The notes under the pieces were generated by a model. That model was not told the origin of the DNA and searched no databases. It saw only the letters and a program-made list of their open reading frames with translations. A DNA stretch of 64,000 bases from DASYKS01 sp031404815 (GTDB lineage Bacteria; Acidobacteriota; Thermoanaerobaculia; Multivoradales; UBA5704), in the NCBI GenBank assembly GCA_031404815.1, contig JANNIH010000033.1, positions 1 through 64,000 on the forward strand. Reading direction: 5' to 3'. The translations under genes were made by a program, and so were the position numbers. This document shows, one piece after another, positions 7,125 through 15,996 of the stretch; position 1 is the first letter of the stretch; each line of letters starts with the position of its first letter.

Positions 7125-9083
7125 TCACAGACCTCCAAGATCCAGCCGATAGACGCCGCGGCCCCAGGTCGCGGCGTAGAGCGCTCCTTCCCCTGAGGGA
7201 TCGAGGGCGATCAGGCCGTCCTCGAACGCCGCGGTGGGGAAGTCGAGCGCGAGTTTTCGCCATCCGGGCGTTTCCCCGTCCCAGAGGAAGACGCCGCGCC
7301 GGGCAACGGTGGCGAACAGGCGGCCCGGCTGGGAAGGATCGGCGAGCAACCGGGCGATGCGCGCTCCATCGAGGCCGCGGCCGAACGGCTGGAACGTCGT
7401 GCCGCCGTTGCGGCTCGCCCAAACGCCCGCTTGCTCGGTGCCGACGTAGAGCATGCCCTGCGGATCGAAGGCGACGGTAGTGGGCTTGCCGATCTCAGGG
7501 GCGATCGGCCGCCAATGCAGGCCGCGGTCGTCACTTCGGAGGAGGCCTTTCGCGGTCGTGCCGACCAGGGTGCTGGTTCGGTGCGGATCGATCGCTACGC
7601 TCGTGATCTCCGGCGCGCGGAACCGGCGGTTCCAGGTCGCGCCACCGTCGTCGCTATAGAACGAAAAGCGTCGGTTGGGAGAGTCGAGCGGTCCCTCGAA
7701 GCCCGCGAAGAAGTAGATCGTGAGCGGATCGCGCGGATCGAACGCGAAGGCAAAGCGCGGCGACTCGACCCTACCCAGGCTGTAGCCTCGAAGGGGGCTG
7801 ATCTGCCGCCACGTGACGCCGCTATCCGGGCTGCGAAAAACGCCCCCGTCGAGCACGGCGAACGCGAGTTTCGGATCGGTGGGGGAGAACGTCAGCTGGT
7901 AGGGCGGAAAGTAGGGATTGAAATAACCGATTCCGCTCGAGTTCGGGACCCGCGACCAGCTCGCGCCCTCCGCGGTGCTGCGGAACAATCCCTTGCCCGC
8001 GGCGAGCAGCGTCGGCTGCGCTCCGCCGCTCGCCGCGAGGCCGAGAACGTATTGGGCCGCAACGCCTTGATGGGAGCGGCTCCAGGTTGCACCGTCGGTG
8101 GTCGAACGCCAGATCCCGGAGTCGGCGGCGGCGTAGACCGTTCCGTCCGACCCGACCGCCAGCCGGTTGATCGAGTCGCCGGCCCGTAGCCGGCCGAAGG
8201 TCTCCCCCCGATTTGTGCTGCGCTCGACACCGTAATAGCTCGCCGCTAGCAGTGCGCCGCTCGGCGTCGTGGCGAGGTCGGTGAGCCCCGTAAGGTTTCT
8301 CGCGGTCTCATGCCAAGTTACGCCGTCGTCCTCGCTCACCAGCAGGCCGACGCCGTAGGTGAGGAAGAGCGTTCCGGTGTGGACCGGATCGACGGCGAAC
8401 GTAAGGAAGCCGCCGAGGAAAGCCGACGAGATGCGCTCGATCCAGGTGGCGCCGCGGTCGCCGCTCGCGAGCAGGGCGGTGCCGCCCTGGGGGAGGTAGA
8501 CCAGGGCGAGGAGCCGCGTCGGAACGTGCGGATCGACGTAGAAGCGGCTGACCCACGAGCCGGCGAAGGCGAGCCGCCGCCAGCTCCGTCCGTCGTCCGT
8601 CGATAGGAAGAGGCCGCTATAGGTGCGGGCATAGAGGCGCGCCGGATCCGCCGGGTCGTAGACGACCTCGATCACGCCGCCCACTTCGGTCGGAGGGCCG
8701 ACCGCGACCCGCTCCCAGGTGGTACCGCCGTCGTGGCTGCGGCCGAAATGAGGAACGGGCAAATTCGTGGAGGTCATCGCCACCTCCTGCGGGTCCGCGG
8801 GCGACACCGTCACCCGCCCGTAGCCCCGAATCGAGGCCGCGGCGCTTGGGGAAGCCCAAGTGTCTCCACCGTCGTCGCTGCGAAACAGGCCGCCGCCGTA
8901 GGGGACCGCATAGACCACCCGCGAATCGAAAGGCGCCGCCGCGATCGAAGCGACCGGGCCACCGGAGAGCGGAAGCTGTCGCCACCGAGCCTCGGCCCCG
9001 GCGGCGCGCCCGGCGGCCAACCAGGCGGTCAGACTCAGCACGAACCAGAGGAAGGTCCTTGAGGGACTGCGGGAAGCTCTCAT
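7125..9083 (-). CDS. Secreted BNR/sortilin-type beta-propeller protein
   Basis: This 652-residue protein begins with a signal peptide (hydrophobic FLWFVLSLTAWLAAG, cleavage after AGA). The rest is a run of beta-propeller repeats carrying Asp-box motifs of the form S-x-D-x-G-x-T-W: SDDGGDTW, SHDGGTTW, STDDGRSW, SGDRGATW, SEDDGVTW, STTDGATW and others at roughly 40-50 residue spacing. Such BNR or sortilin-like propellers occur in sialidases, xyloglucanases and photosystem assembly factors. Here there is no extra catalytic domain, so an enzymatic role is uncertain. It stands alone on the minus strand after the LysR gene. Confidence 0.85.
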   Translation of the reverse strand: MRASRSPSRTFLWFVLSLTAWLAAGRAAGAEARWRQLPLSGGPVASIAAAPFDSRVVYAVPYGGGLFRSDDGGDTWASPSAAASIRGYGRVTVSPADPQEVAMTSTNLPVPHFGRSHDGGTTWERVAVGPPTEVGGVIEVVYDPADPARLYARTYSGLFLSTDDGRSWRRLAFAGSWVSRFYVDPHVPTRLLALVYLPQGGTALLASGDRGATWIERISSAFLGGFLTFAVDPVHTGTLFLTYGVGLLVSEDDGVTWHETARNLTGLTDLATTPSGALLAASYYGVERSTNRGETFGRLRAGDSINRLAVGSDGTVYAAADSGIWRSTTDGATWSRSHQGVAAQYVLGLAASGGAQPTLLAAGKGLFRSTAEGASWSRVPNSSGIGYFNPYFPPYQLTFSPTDPKLAFAVLDGGVFRSPDSGVTWRQISPLRGYSLGRVESPRFAFAFDPRDPLTIYFFAGFEGPLDSPNRRFSFYSDDGGATWNRRFRAPEITSVAIDPHRTSTLVGTTAKGLLRSDDRGLHWRPIAPEIGKPTTVAFDPQGMLYVGTEQAGVWASRNGGTTFQPFGRGLDGARIARLLADPSQPGRLFATVARRGVFLWDGETPGWRKLALDFPTAAFEDGLIALDPSGEGALYAATWGRGVYRLDLGGL

Positions 9084-9501
9084 CGTTTCACCACCGGCCC
9101 GGTCCCGATCGCGAACCCGGGCGCCGAGCAGTAGACAACGTCGGTCGATTCGAAGCGGAATGTCACCGCCTCAGTCTAATCGGGCGATCCGCGCTGCGAG
9201 AAGCGAAAGTCCTCCAAAAGCCGGAATCCGGGTTTCAAAGGGCTGGCGGTAGGGACGAGCGCCTCCTGTTGGTGCTGGGACTGAGATAGGGCCGGGCCGG
9301 TTTTTGCATTCTGAACCGGGCGCTCTGCCCCAAGACGCCCCGACCAAGGCGCTTGCACCGAGCACTCTGTAGATTTTTTGCCCAGCTCGCGCGCTACTCT
9401 TTCTTTTCGGCTATGATTCCAGCTAATTCCGCCCTCAGCCAGCCCCGTGGTAGCCCCGGGGAGTGGCTCCAGACGTTGCGTTTTTCAATGGAGACTTGAA
9501 A
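9084..9501. other. Gene-free stretch of 418 bp
   Basis: This interval separates two divergent genes and contains no convincing coding sequence. It is somewhat more AT-rich toward the right. A TATGAT at 9412-9417 could be a -10 element for the gene at 9502, but no good -35 lies at the right distance. Nothing else is evident. Confidence 0.4.
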
Positions 9502-10308
9502 ATGCTCAACTTGCGCTCGATCTCGACCTTGGCCGGCACGCTCGCGGTGGCAGCCCTGGCCACCGCGGCGGCCAACGCCCAACTCTGCACGCTCACAGCA
9601 GGGGGTGCCATATACACGATCCCGGCCGCGTCGCACTATGACGTCACGCCGACCGTGAACTTCACCGGAGTCGGCACCGGGGACCTCCTGTTCGAAGACG
9701 GCTGGTGGTTCCGGGTGGCGGGAGACGCCCAAGAGTTCTTCTTTCCCGCTCCCTCCACGACGACCTGCGCCGCCGCCGCCGGCACCATCACCTGGGCGGA
9801 CGTCAGTGCGCGGGGCTTGTTCAGCGCGTCCAACACGTTGACCCTGACCAACCCGGGCGCCGGCATGGGGGAGCTCATCTTGACGATGTCGATCACGAAC
9901 TTGAGCGCCGTCAACCCGCTGGTGATCAGCCTGTTCCACGCCGCGGACTTCGACGTGAACGGCTCGGCCGGCACCGACAACGGAACCCTGTTGAACCCGA
10001 ACAACTACATCGGCATGACCGACACGACCCTCGGCGCCGCCGAATACCGGGCGCACAATCCAGCGGCCAACGCCTTCCTGGTCCGGCCGTTCGCCGCAGC
10101 GACCGACGTGTTCGGACTGCTCGGGAACGCGGGGGTGGTCAACAACTTCGACAACACGACCCTGCCGGCCGCCAGCATCGACATTACGGCCGGGTTCCAG
10201 TGGGATCTCAACATTCCGCCCAGCGGCACCGCTTCCGTGAGCGTCGCGCTCAACAGCAACGCCCCCCCGGCCACTCCGGTCGAGCTGATGGACTTCTCGG
10301 TCGACTAG
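9502..10308 (+). CDS. Secreted protein of unknown function
   Basis: This 268-residue protein starts at an ATG preceded by GGAGA. It has a clear signal peptide (MLNLRSISTLAGTLAVAALA, then cleavage after ANA). The mature part is rich in Thr, Asn, Gly and Ala with alternating hydrophobic strands, suggesting an all-beta extracellular fold. Segments such as TLTNPGAGMGELILTMSITN resemble adhesin-like or CHU-like surface domains, but no family is recognised. There is no visible C-terminal sorting signal. A strong terminator follows 30 bp downstream, so it is a single-gene transcript. Confidence 0.8.
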   Translation: MLNLRSISTLAGTLAVAALATAAANAQLCTLTAGGAIYTIPAASHYDVTPTVNFTGVGTGDLLFEDGWWFRVAGDAQEFFFPAPSTTTCAAAAGTITWADVSARGLFSASNTLTLTNPGAGMGELILTMSITNLSAVNPLVISLFHAADFDVNGSAGTDNGTLLNPNNYIGMTDTTLGAAEYRAHNPAANAFLVRPFAAATDVFGLLGNAGVVNNFDNTTLPAASIDITAGFQWDLNIPPSGTASVSVALNSNAPPATPVELMDFSVD

Positions 10309-10338
10309 CGGCCCTCTTCCCGCGACCGAGCACCGACG

Positions 10339-10372
10339 AAGGCCTAGAGGGGACAGTAGTCCTCTAGGCCTT
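10339..10372 (+). terminator. Rho-independent terminator
   Basis: A perfect 12-bp stem (10339-10350 with 10361-10372) with a 10-nt loop runs into TTTATTG. It closes the secreted-protein gene at 9502 and could also serve the convergent gene. Confidence 0.85.
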
Positions 10373-10442
10373 TATTGTCCCTCTTCGCGCCGCCGCCGCA
10401 CTTCTAGACTCTCCGGCCGCGGGGCGCGGACTTCCTGACGAG

Positions 10443-11342
10443 TCAGTCAAAGACCTGCTCGATTCGGTCGCCACGTAGGCGCCAGCCGTCGCCCGTGAGG
10501 GCGAGGAACACCTTGCCGCGATGGCGCTCGACCGAGGGCGGTTCGGACGTGCGGTCGATGATCTTCCCTTCGATGTCCAGCTCGGCGCGTTTCCCTTTCA
10601 TCCGTCCCGAGAGGATCTTTACCTCTTCGAGCATCGAGCTCCGCCCGATCTCGCGGCTCACGGTGGCCGCGAGGTCATCGAATGTCTGGTAGGACTCGAG
10701 ATTCGCGTTGACCACCCATGCGTCGTCCTTGGCGAAACAGGTGGCGACCACCGCGGCCTTGGCGGGTTTGGCCTGTTCCGTCATCGCTGCGGTGCAGGCA
10801 AGAAAGCCACGCCCCGGCTCGCCGCCGCCTTTGGGCAAGTCGATTAAGCCCTTGACCCGGTAGATCGGGACCGAGAGGGTGAGGTCGATGTCGGGGCCGT
10901 CGCCGTCCTTCAAAGTGGCCGAGACCACCTTGATCGTCCCCGTGAGGAGATCTTTTTCCAGCCGGGTCTTCGCCATCTCCGAGAGCGCGCCGTCCATGCA
11001 CCAACCGCAGGTTGCGTTCGGAATGAAATAGCCACCGCCACCGGACCACGTGCCGTCCATGCGGAATTCGAGCGTGACGTTCGGCGGGCCTTCCATCTGG
11101 CGATCGACCTCTCCTTCGACATCGATCGCCTCGTCGATCGCGGCATGGTCGAGCTTCGAGGCGGAGAGCCGAAGGATCAGTGCAGGGTCGTCGCCGAAGA
11201 AGTCCTTCCCCTCATAGAGCACCGCGTCGACGACGTCGACCACGACCCCCTTCCGCCCGATCTTGCCCGAGACGGCGGCCTGCGAAGCGGTGGCGAGGAG
11301 TACAAAGGGTAGAAGAGCCGCTAATGGTGTGATCTTGCGCAT
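10443..11342 (-). CDS. Exported protein of unknown function
   Basis: This protein of about 299 residues, from the ATG at 11342, has a signal peptide (ITPLAALLPFVLLATASQAA). The mature part alternates charged and hydrophobic stretches. It has a CGWC motif in the first half and two further cysteines later (FLACTA and VATCFA). CGWC resembles a thioredoxin-type CxxC, but the surrounding sequence does not look like a thioredoxin fold. No family is recognised. An upstream ATG giving MGALSM is possible. The gene ends on the far side of the strong terminator that also serves its convergent neighbour. Confidence 0.7.
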   Translation of the reverse strand: MRKITPLAALLPFVLLATASQAAVSGKIGRKGVVVDVVDAVLYEGKDFFGDDPALILRLSASKLDHAAIDEAIDVEGEVDRQMEGPPNVTLEFRMDGTWSGGGGYFIPNATCGWCMDGALSEMAKTRLEKDLLTGTIKVVSATLKDGDGPDIDLTLSVPIYRVKGLIDLPKGGGEPGRGFLACTAAMTEQAKPAKAAVVATCFAKDDAWVVNANLESYQTFDDLAATVSREIGRSSMLEEVKILSGRMKGKRAELDIEGKIIDRTSEPPSVERHRGKVFLALTGDGWRLRGDRIEQVFD

Positions 11343-11527
11343 CGAAAGTGCCCCCATGAAAGGAGGGTGGATTGTGCCACAAGCGGTGCCATGTCTCGCC
11401 TCAGGTGATCCGCTACACTCAAAGAGATAGGTCCGCTCCACAGCCCCCAGCGCGGAGGGAAGAAGGGCGGGTCCCGAACCATCAACCGCGACCCGCCCAC
11501 CGGGCCGTACTTCGAGGAGAGTTCACC

Positions 11528-11851
11528 ATGCGATCTGCCCAGTTGCTTCGCCTTGCCGTCGTTGGCCTCATGCTCGGTTCGACCCTCCCTCTGTCTGCGG
11601 CGAATCCGGCGCCTGCACCCCTGGCACTCTCGGCCGCGGCGACCGCGAACGCCATCACTCTCGCGGACCTGTTCGGCGGCGCCAAGTCCGGGGTCGACGA
11701 TTCGCCGTTCCTTGCCGCGTCTTGGAGTTGCCCGGCTTACAGCCAGATTTGCACCACCAACAGCCAGTGCGATGCTTACTGCGGCGGAGCGGGCTGGGGT
11801 GAGTGCATCGTGTACAGCAGCTTCCGCAAGTGCTGTGCCTGTAACACCTGA
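11528..11851 (+). CDS. Small secreted cysteine-rich peptide
   Basis: This 107-residue precursor starts at an ATG with GAGGAGA just upstream. It has a signal peptide (AVVGLMLGSTLPLSA), then a Pro/Ala-rich spacer, an ITLADLFGGAK segment and a compact C-terminal domain of about 42 residues with eight cysteines, including a CCAC cluster four residues from the end. The even cysteine count and small size suggest a disulfide-knotted extracellular peptide. It could be a secreted toxin, a bacteriocin-like effector or an inhibitor, but no family is recognised. It forms its own transcript: a near-perfect terminator lies 33 bp downstream. No export or maturation genes are adjacent. Confidence 0.75.
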   Translation: MRSAQLLRLAVVGLMLGSTLPLSAANPAPAPLALSAAATANAITLADLFGGAKSGVDDSPFLAASWSCPAYSQICTTNSQCDAYCGGAGWGECIVYSSFRKCCACNT

Positions 11852-11884
11852 GCCGCGCACTCCTGGTACACTGACAATCTGGGC

Positions 11885-11920
11885 AAGATCGAGAGCCTCC
11901 CCGTCGAGGCTCTCGATCTT
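11885..11920 (+). terminator. Rho-independent terminator
   Basis: A perfect 15-bp stem (11885-11899 with 11906-11920) and a 6-nt loop are followed by CATTTTCTTC. It ends the cysteine-rich peptide transcript. Confidence 0.85.
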
Positions 11921-12078
11921 CATTTTCTTCAGCTCGACCGGTGCCTCGACGCCAGAGGGTGGCAAGCGGGGGAGAGGAGGCGATGCCGTTGTAGGATCGC
12001 CTGTCTTCGCATTCGGGTTCCCCTTTTGCTCAGATGCCGGGCGTACCCGGTGACCTACTGTCATGGAGAGATAAAGAG

Positions 12079-12480
12079 ATGAAGAGGCAGACGCGCAGGC
12101 GGTTCGCGATGATTTTCGGATCGATGTTGGTGATGGTGGCGGGTCTGTCCTTGCCGGGCGTACTTGAGGCGGGCGTGGATTTCACGACGGACGGTTACTT
12201 GAGTTGGGACGACGACAGCGACTGCCTGCTGGTGCGCGAGCACGAAGGGAAAGTGCGGGTGATGGCCGGTGCGGTCGAGGGGCTGGACGAGAGCGACCAC
12301 GTGCTCCTGCTCGGCCATACCGTAAACGGCGGCGCTGAGTGCAACGAATACGACGGCCCGGTCTATTACGTCACCGAGGTGTGGGCCCTCTGGGCGGCCG
12401 ACAACCACAAACGGACCTACTACGACCACGAAACCGACGGCTCATTCCGATCCTGGGCGCGCCGTAACCGCGGCGAGTAG
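12079..12480 (+). CDS. Small exported protein of unknown function
   Basis: This 133-residue protein starts at an ATG preceded by GGAGAG. Its signal region (RRFAMIFGSMLVMVAGLSL) is followed by an acidic mature part of about 100 residues containing two cysteines (DSDCLLV and AECNEYDG) that could form one disulfide. The rest is rich in Asp, Tyr and Trp. No family is recognised. The gene is flanked by terminators on both sides, so it is transcribed alone. Confidence 0.75.
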   Translation: MKRQTRRRFAMIFGSMLVMVAGLSLPGVLEAGVDFTTDGYLSWDDDSDCLLVREHEGKVRVMAGAVEGLDESDHVLLLGHTVNGGAECNEYDGPVYYVTEVWALWAADNHKRTYYDHETDGSFRSWARRNRGE

Positions 12481-12498
12481 AAGCCCCGCGTCGATCCA

Positions 12499-12529
12499 CC
12501 TCTCTCGGAAGCGGGTTTTCCGAGAGAGG
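12499..12529 (+). terminator. Rho-independent terminator
   Basis: A 12-bp perfect stem (12499-12510 with 12518-12529) with a 7-nt loop is followed by GTTTCTC. It ends the gene at 12079 and faces the convergent S9 peptidase gene. Confidence 0.8.
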
Positions 12530-12552
12530 GTTTCTCGACCCTGCCGGGCCGG

Positions 12553-14523
12553 CTAACGCCCGGCCGCCGCGGGGGCCGCCTCCTCTTCGGGCAGCAGGTA
12601 GAGCCGCAGGAACTCGATCGTGGCGAAGAACAGGTAGTCCTGGTTCTCCTTCTTGTTGAATCCGTGCCCCTCGTTGGTCCCGAGCAGGTACCAGACCGGG
12701 ACGCCGTTCTTGCGCGTAGCGGCGACGATCTGCTCGGCCTCGCTCCGGGGCACGCGCGGGTCGTTCGCTCCTTGGATGACGAACAGGGGTTTGGTGATCT
12801 TTCCGGCGTTGGTCAGTGGCGCGGTCCGGTTGAAATAGGCGCGCATAAGAGGGTCACGCTCGTCGCCGTACTCGACGCGCCTCAAGTCGCGGCGGTAGTC
12901 CTCGGTGTTTTCGAGGAAGGTCGCGAAGTTCGAGATCCCCACCACGTCGATCGCGCCTCGCAGCCGATCGGAGAAGTGGGTGGCCGAGGCGAGCGCCATG
13001 AAGCCGCCGTAGCTGCCGCCGAACACCATCACGCGCGAGGCGTCGAGGTTGGGTTGCTGCTCGATCCAGTCGAGCAGAGCGCCGATGTCTTGGACCGCGC
13101 CGTCGCGGGCCATCCCGTTGTCGAGCTTGACGAACGTTTTGCCGTAGCCGGTCGAGCCGCGGACATTGGGCTCCAAAAGCGCCACACCGAGCTGATCGAG
13201 CAGATAGCTCCACTGGCTCCTGAAGTTGGGACGCGCCTGTGCCTCCGGTCCGCCATGGATGACCACGAGCACGGGGCGTCGTCCGGCAAAGTGTTTCGCC
13301 GGGCGATAGAGGAAGCCGCTGATCTCGCGCTGATCAAAGCTCTTCCAGCGCACCACCTCCGGTTGGGGGAGGGCGAGGAGGACGCCGCCGGTCTCGCTTT
13401 CGGTCCACCGGGTGACGGCGTCGGCTTTCAAGTCCACCGCATAGACGTCTGCGGGAGCGGCGGAGCTTCCGACCGAAAAGGCGAGCTGCTTGCCGTCGGG
13501 GTGGAGAGCGATCCGGCCGATCACGCCCGCCGGTACCTCTCTCACCTCGCGCTCGGCGCCGGTGCCCGTGTCGAGCAGGAAAAGCTTCGAGAGCCCTTCT
13601 TCGTTGACCACGAAAGCGAGGGTGCCGCCGTCGCGCGACAGATCGAAGCGCTCGACCTCCCAAGAGCGTGCCCCGCTCACCCGTCGGACCTCACCCGTCG
13701 CCAGGTCGAGCAGCGCGAGGTAGGCGACCTCCGCGTCGCGGTCGGTCAGCACGTAGGCCCGCTTGCCGTCAGGGTGGAACAGTGCCGAGTGCCAGACGGT
13801 CGGTTCGGCACCGTCGGGAGAGACGCGGGTCTTCGTCCCCTCGGCCACATCGACGGACCAGAGGCGGGTTTCGTTGACCGAAACCTGCTCGACCACCAGC
13901 AGCCGCCGGTCGTCGGGTGACCAGTCGGTCACCGACCAGCCGCCGCCCTCCACCGAGGCCACCCGCCGGTCCGACTCCGGGTGCAGCGGATCCATCGCGT
14001 ACAGGTCGCTGTCGGCGCCGTTTCGTCGCGTCGAACTGTAAGCGATGCGGTCCCCCTTGTGGCTCCATCGGGGATTGTTGTTCTGCGAGCGACCGCCGTC
14101 GGTGAGCCGGGTGATGCGACCGTCGGAGAGGTCTTGGCGGTAGATTTGGGTGAACTCGTCGCCCCCAGAGTCCTTCCCGAACAGCAGGTACCTTCCGGCC
14201 ACCGGATCGTAGGTGGCGTTGGCCACCGGTTCCGCGGCGAAGGTCAGCTGGGTGCGGTCGCCCCCCGGTCTCTTGACGCGGTGAATCTGTTGGGTACTGC
14301 CGAAGCGGGTGGAAATCAACAGATGGTGGTCGACCGGGTGCCAGGCCACGAAGCTCGCGCTTCTGAATTCCGTGTAGCGGGCCACCTCGGCGGCGAGGGC
14401 GCGCGAGACTGGCGGCAGACCGTCAGCCACCAGCGCAGGCGGTATTGGAACCGGCGGCCCGGCGTCGAGGGCAAGAGCCGACAACGACGGGGCGAACAAC
14501 AGGGCGAGCACGAGTCGGCGCAT
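12553..14523 (-). CDS. S9 family serine peptidase (acylaminoacyl-peptidase type)
   Basis: This 656-residue exported peptidase has a signal peptide (RRLVLALLFAPSLSALA). A TolB/WD40-like propeller follows (residues about 50-380, with motifs such as WSHKGDRIAYSS and WSPDDRRLLVV), then an alpha/beta-hydrolase domain. The catalytic serine lies in FGGSYGGFMALA, the aspartate in GANDPRVPRSEAEQ and the histidine in EGHGFNKKEN. This is the layout of prolyl-oligopeptidase family members that remove short or acylated peptides. The ATG at 14523 is chosen because GAGGAG lies upstream and the signal peptide then starts correctly. pepT lies directly upstream on the same strand, pointing to a peptide-scavenging pair. 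Confidence 0.92.
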   Translation of the reverse strand: MRRLVLALLFAPSLSALALDAGPPVPIPPALVADGLPPVSRALAAEVARYTEFRSASFVAWHPVDHHLLISTRFGSTQQIHRVKRPGGDRTQLTFAAEPVANATYDPVAGRYLLFGKDSGGDEFTQIYRQDLSDGRITRLTDGGRSQNNNPRWSHKGDRIAYSSTRRNGADSDLYAMDPLHPESDRRVASVEGGGWSVTDWSPDDRRLLVVEQVSVNETRLWSVDVAEGTKTRVSPDGAEPTVWHSALFHPDGKRAYVLTDRDAEVAYLALLDLATGEVRRVSGARSWEVERFDLSRDGGTLAFVVNEEGLSKLFLLDTGTGAEREVREVPAGVIGRIALHPDGKQLAFSVGSSAAPADVYAVDLKADAVTRWTESETGGVLLALPQPEVVRWKSFDQREISGFLYRPAKHFAGRRPVLVVIHGGPEAQARPNFRSQWSYLLDQLGVALLEPNVRGSTGYGKTFVKLDNGMARDGAVQDIGALLDWIEQQPNLDASRVMVFGGSYGGFMALASATHFSDRLRGAIDVVGISNFATFLENTEDYRRDLRRVEYGDERDPLMRAYFNRTAPLTNAGKITKPLFVIQGANDPRVPRSEAEQIVAATRKNGVPVWYLLGTNEGHGFNKKENQDYLFFATIEFLRLYLLPEEEAAPAAAGR

Positions 14524-14606
14524 GGCGAGGCTCCTCAGAAAGCGACACTTTAATCCGGCCCGCATCGCGGACCTGCCCATCGACGCCCGGGTGAGCGTCC
14601 TGCCGG

Positions 14607-15848
14607 TTACGACCGCTCCTCCCACACCTTGGCGAGTTCGATGATCACCTCGACCGCCTTTTCCATGTCTTGAGCTGAGACCCATTCGAAGCGGGAGTGG
14701 AAGCTCTGCTCCCCGGCGAAGAGATTCGGGGTGGGGAGTCCCATGAAGCTGAGCTTCGAGCCGTCGGTGCCGCCGCGGATCGGTTGGGAGTGCGGTATGA
14801 GGCCCGCGCGCCGAATCGCCTCACGGGCGTTTTCGACCACTTGCGGGTGGTGGTCGAGCACCTCCCGCATGTTGCGGTAGCTCTCTTCGACCTTCACGTC
14901 AAAGGCGGCGCCCGGCCAGTCGGCCACGGTCTCCTGGGCGAGCTTCTGGAGCCAGGCTTCCTTTTCCGCGAGGCCGGCGGTTTTGAAGTCGCGGATCAGG
15001 AGCTTGACCGCCGTCTGGTCGACACTCGGGGTGAGCACATACGGGTGGACGTACCCCTCGTACCCGTCGGTCCCCTCAGGGGTGAGGGAGTCTTTGGGGA
15101 GGCGATGGATGAAGTCGGCGGCGACTTTGATCGAATTGACCATCACCCCCTTGGCAAAGCCCGGGTGAGTGTTACGCCCTTTGAAGGTGATCGTCATCGC
15201 GTCGGCCGAGAAGCTTTCGAACTCGATCTCGCCGCGCCGGCCGCCGTCCATCGTGTAGGCGCAAGAGGCGCCGAATTTTTGGACGTCGAAATACTTGGTG
15301 CCTTGGCCCACCTCTTCATCCGGGGTAAAGCCGATGCGGATCGGCCCGTGCGGGATCTCGGGGTGCGCGAGCAGAATCTCGGCGGCGGCCATGATCTCTG
15401 CCACCCCCGCTTTGTTGTCGGCGCCGAGCAGGGTGGTGCCCGAGGCGGTGATCAGGTCGTCGCCGATCCGCTCGGTCAAATAGGGCAGCTCCGAAGGGCG
15501 CAGGACGGCGGTCGGGTCGTCGGGCAGTGCGATCTCTTGACCCTGGTAGTTGCGGTGGACGATCGGCACGACCCCGGCGCCGCTCATCTCGGGCGAGGTA
15601 TCCACGTGGGCGATGAAACCGACGACCGGCACGTTCGCCTTCCCGCTGGTGGCCGGGATCGTGGCCATCACATAGCCGTGCGGGTCCATCTCGGCGTCGG
15701 AGAGCCCCAGGTCGCGCAACTCCTCAAGGAGAAGGCGCAGGAGATCGAGCTGCTTCAAAGTGCTGGGATAGGTGTCCGAGTTCTCGGACGACTGGGTGTC
15801 GTAGGTCACATAGCGCAGGAAGCGCTCGACGACGGAGGACGGGTTCAT
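14607..15848 (-). CDS. pepT: Tripeptide aminopeptidase PepT
   Basis: This cytoplasmic zinc peptidase of the M20 family removes the N-terminal residue from tripeptides. At 413 residues it matches the usual PepT length. Metal ligands and catalytic residues are visible in FIAHVDTSPEMSG, LLGADNKAGVAEI, FTPDEEVGQGTKYFD and the terminal GEQSFHSRFEW. A long N-terminal extension is possible in frame, but the ATG giving MNPSSVVERFLRYV has AGGAG 10 bp upstream and matches family N-termini. The S9 peptidase follows 83 bp downstream on the same strand, so the two may share a transcript. Confidence 0.95.
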   Translation of the reverse strand: MNPSSVVERFLRYVTYDTQSSENSDTYPSTLKQLDLLRLLLEELRDLGLSDAEMDPHGYVMATIPATSGKANVPVVGFIAHVDTSPEMSGAGVVPIVHRNYQGQEIALPDDPTAVLRPSELPYLTERIGDDLITASGTTLLGADNKAGVAEIMAAAEILLAHPEIPHGPIRIGFTPDEEVGQGTKYFDVQKFGASCAYTMDGGRRGEIEFESFSADAMTITFKGRNTHPGFAKGVMVNSIKVAADFIHRLPKDSLTPEGTDGYEGYVHPYVLTPSVDQTAVKLLIRDFKTAGLAEKEAWLQKLAQETVADWPGAAFDVKVEESYRNMREVLDHHPQVVENAREAIRRAGLIPHSQPIRGGTDGSKLSFMGLPTPNLFAGEQSFHSRFEWVSAQDMEKAVEVIIELAKVWEERS

Positions 15849-15917
15849 ACGGCGGGTTCTCCTTAGGCGGCAGCGGCGATTCGATCGGCCTTCCGAGGGC
15901 CGCTCTAGGTTGGTCGC

Positions 15918-15947
15918 CTGGCCCAGCTCGGTGGTGAGCTGGGCCAG
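15918..15947 (-). terminator. Hairpin, possible terminator without a U-tract
   Basis: A perfect 12-bp stem (15918-15929 with 15936-15947) and a 6-nt loop lie between the DUF4333 lipoprotein and pepT. No T-run follows on either strand, so intrinsic termination is uncertain. Confidence 0.5.
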
Positions 15948-15996
15948 TTCAGTTGAGGGTGGCACCTATTCGCAGCAGCAGCCCTATTCCCAGCAC

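Noticed and set aside
10443..11342. Thioredoxin-like protein because of a CGWC motif
   Set aside because: The motif lacks the surrounding thioredoxin-fold pattern, so only an unknown exported protein can be supported.
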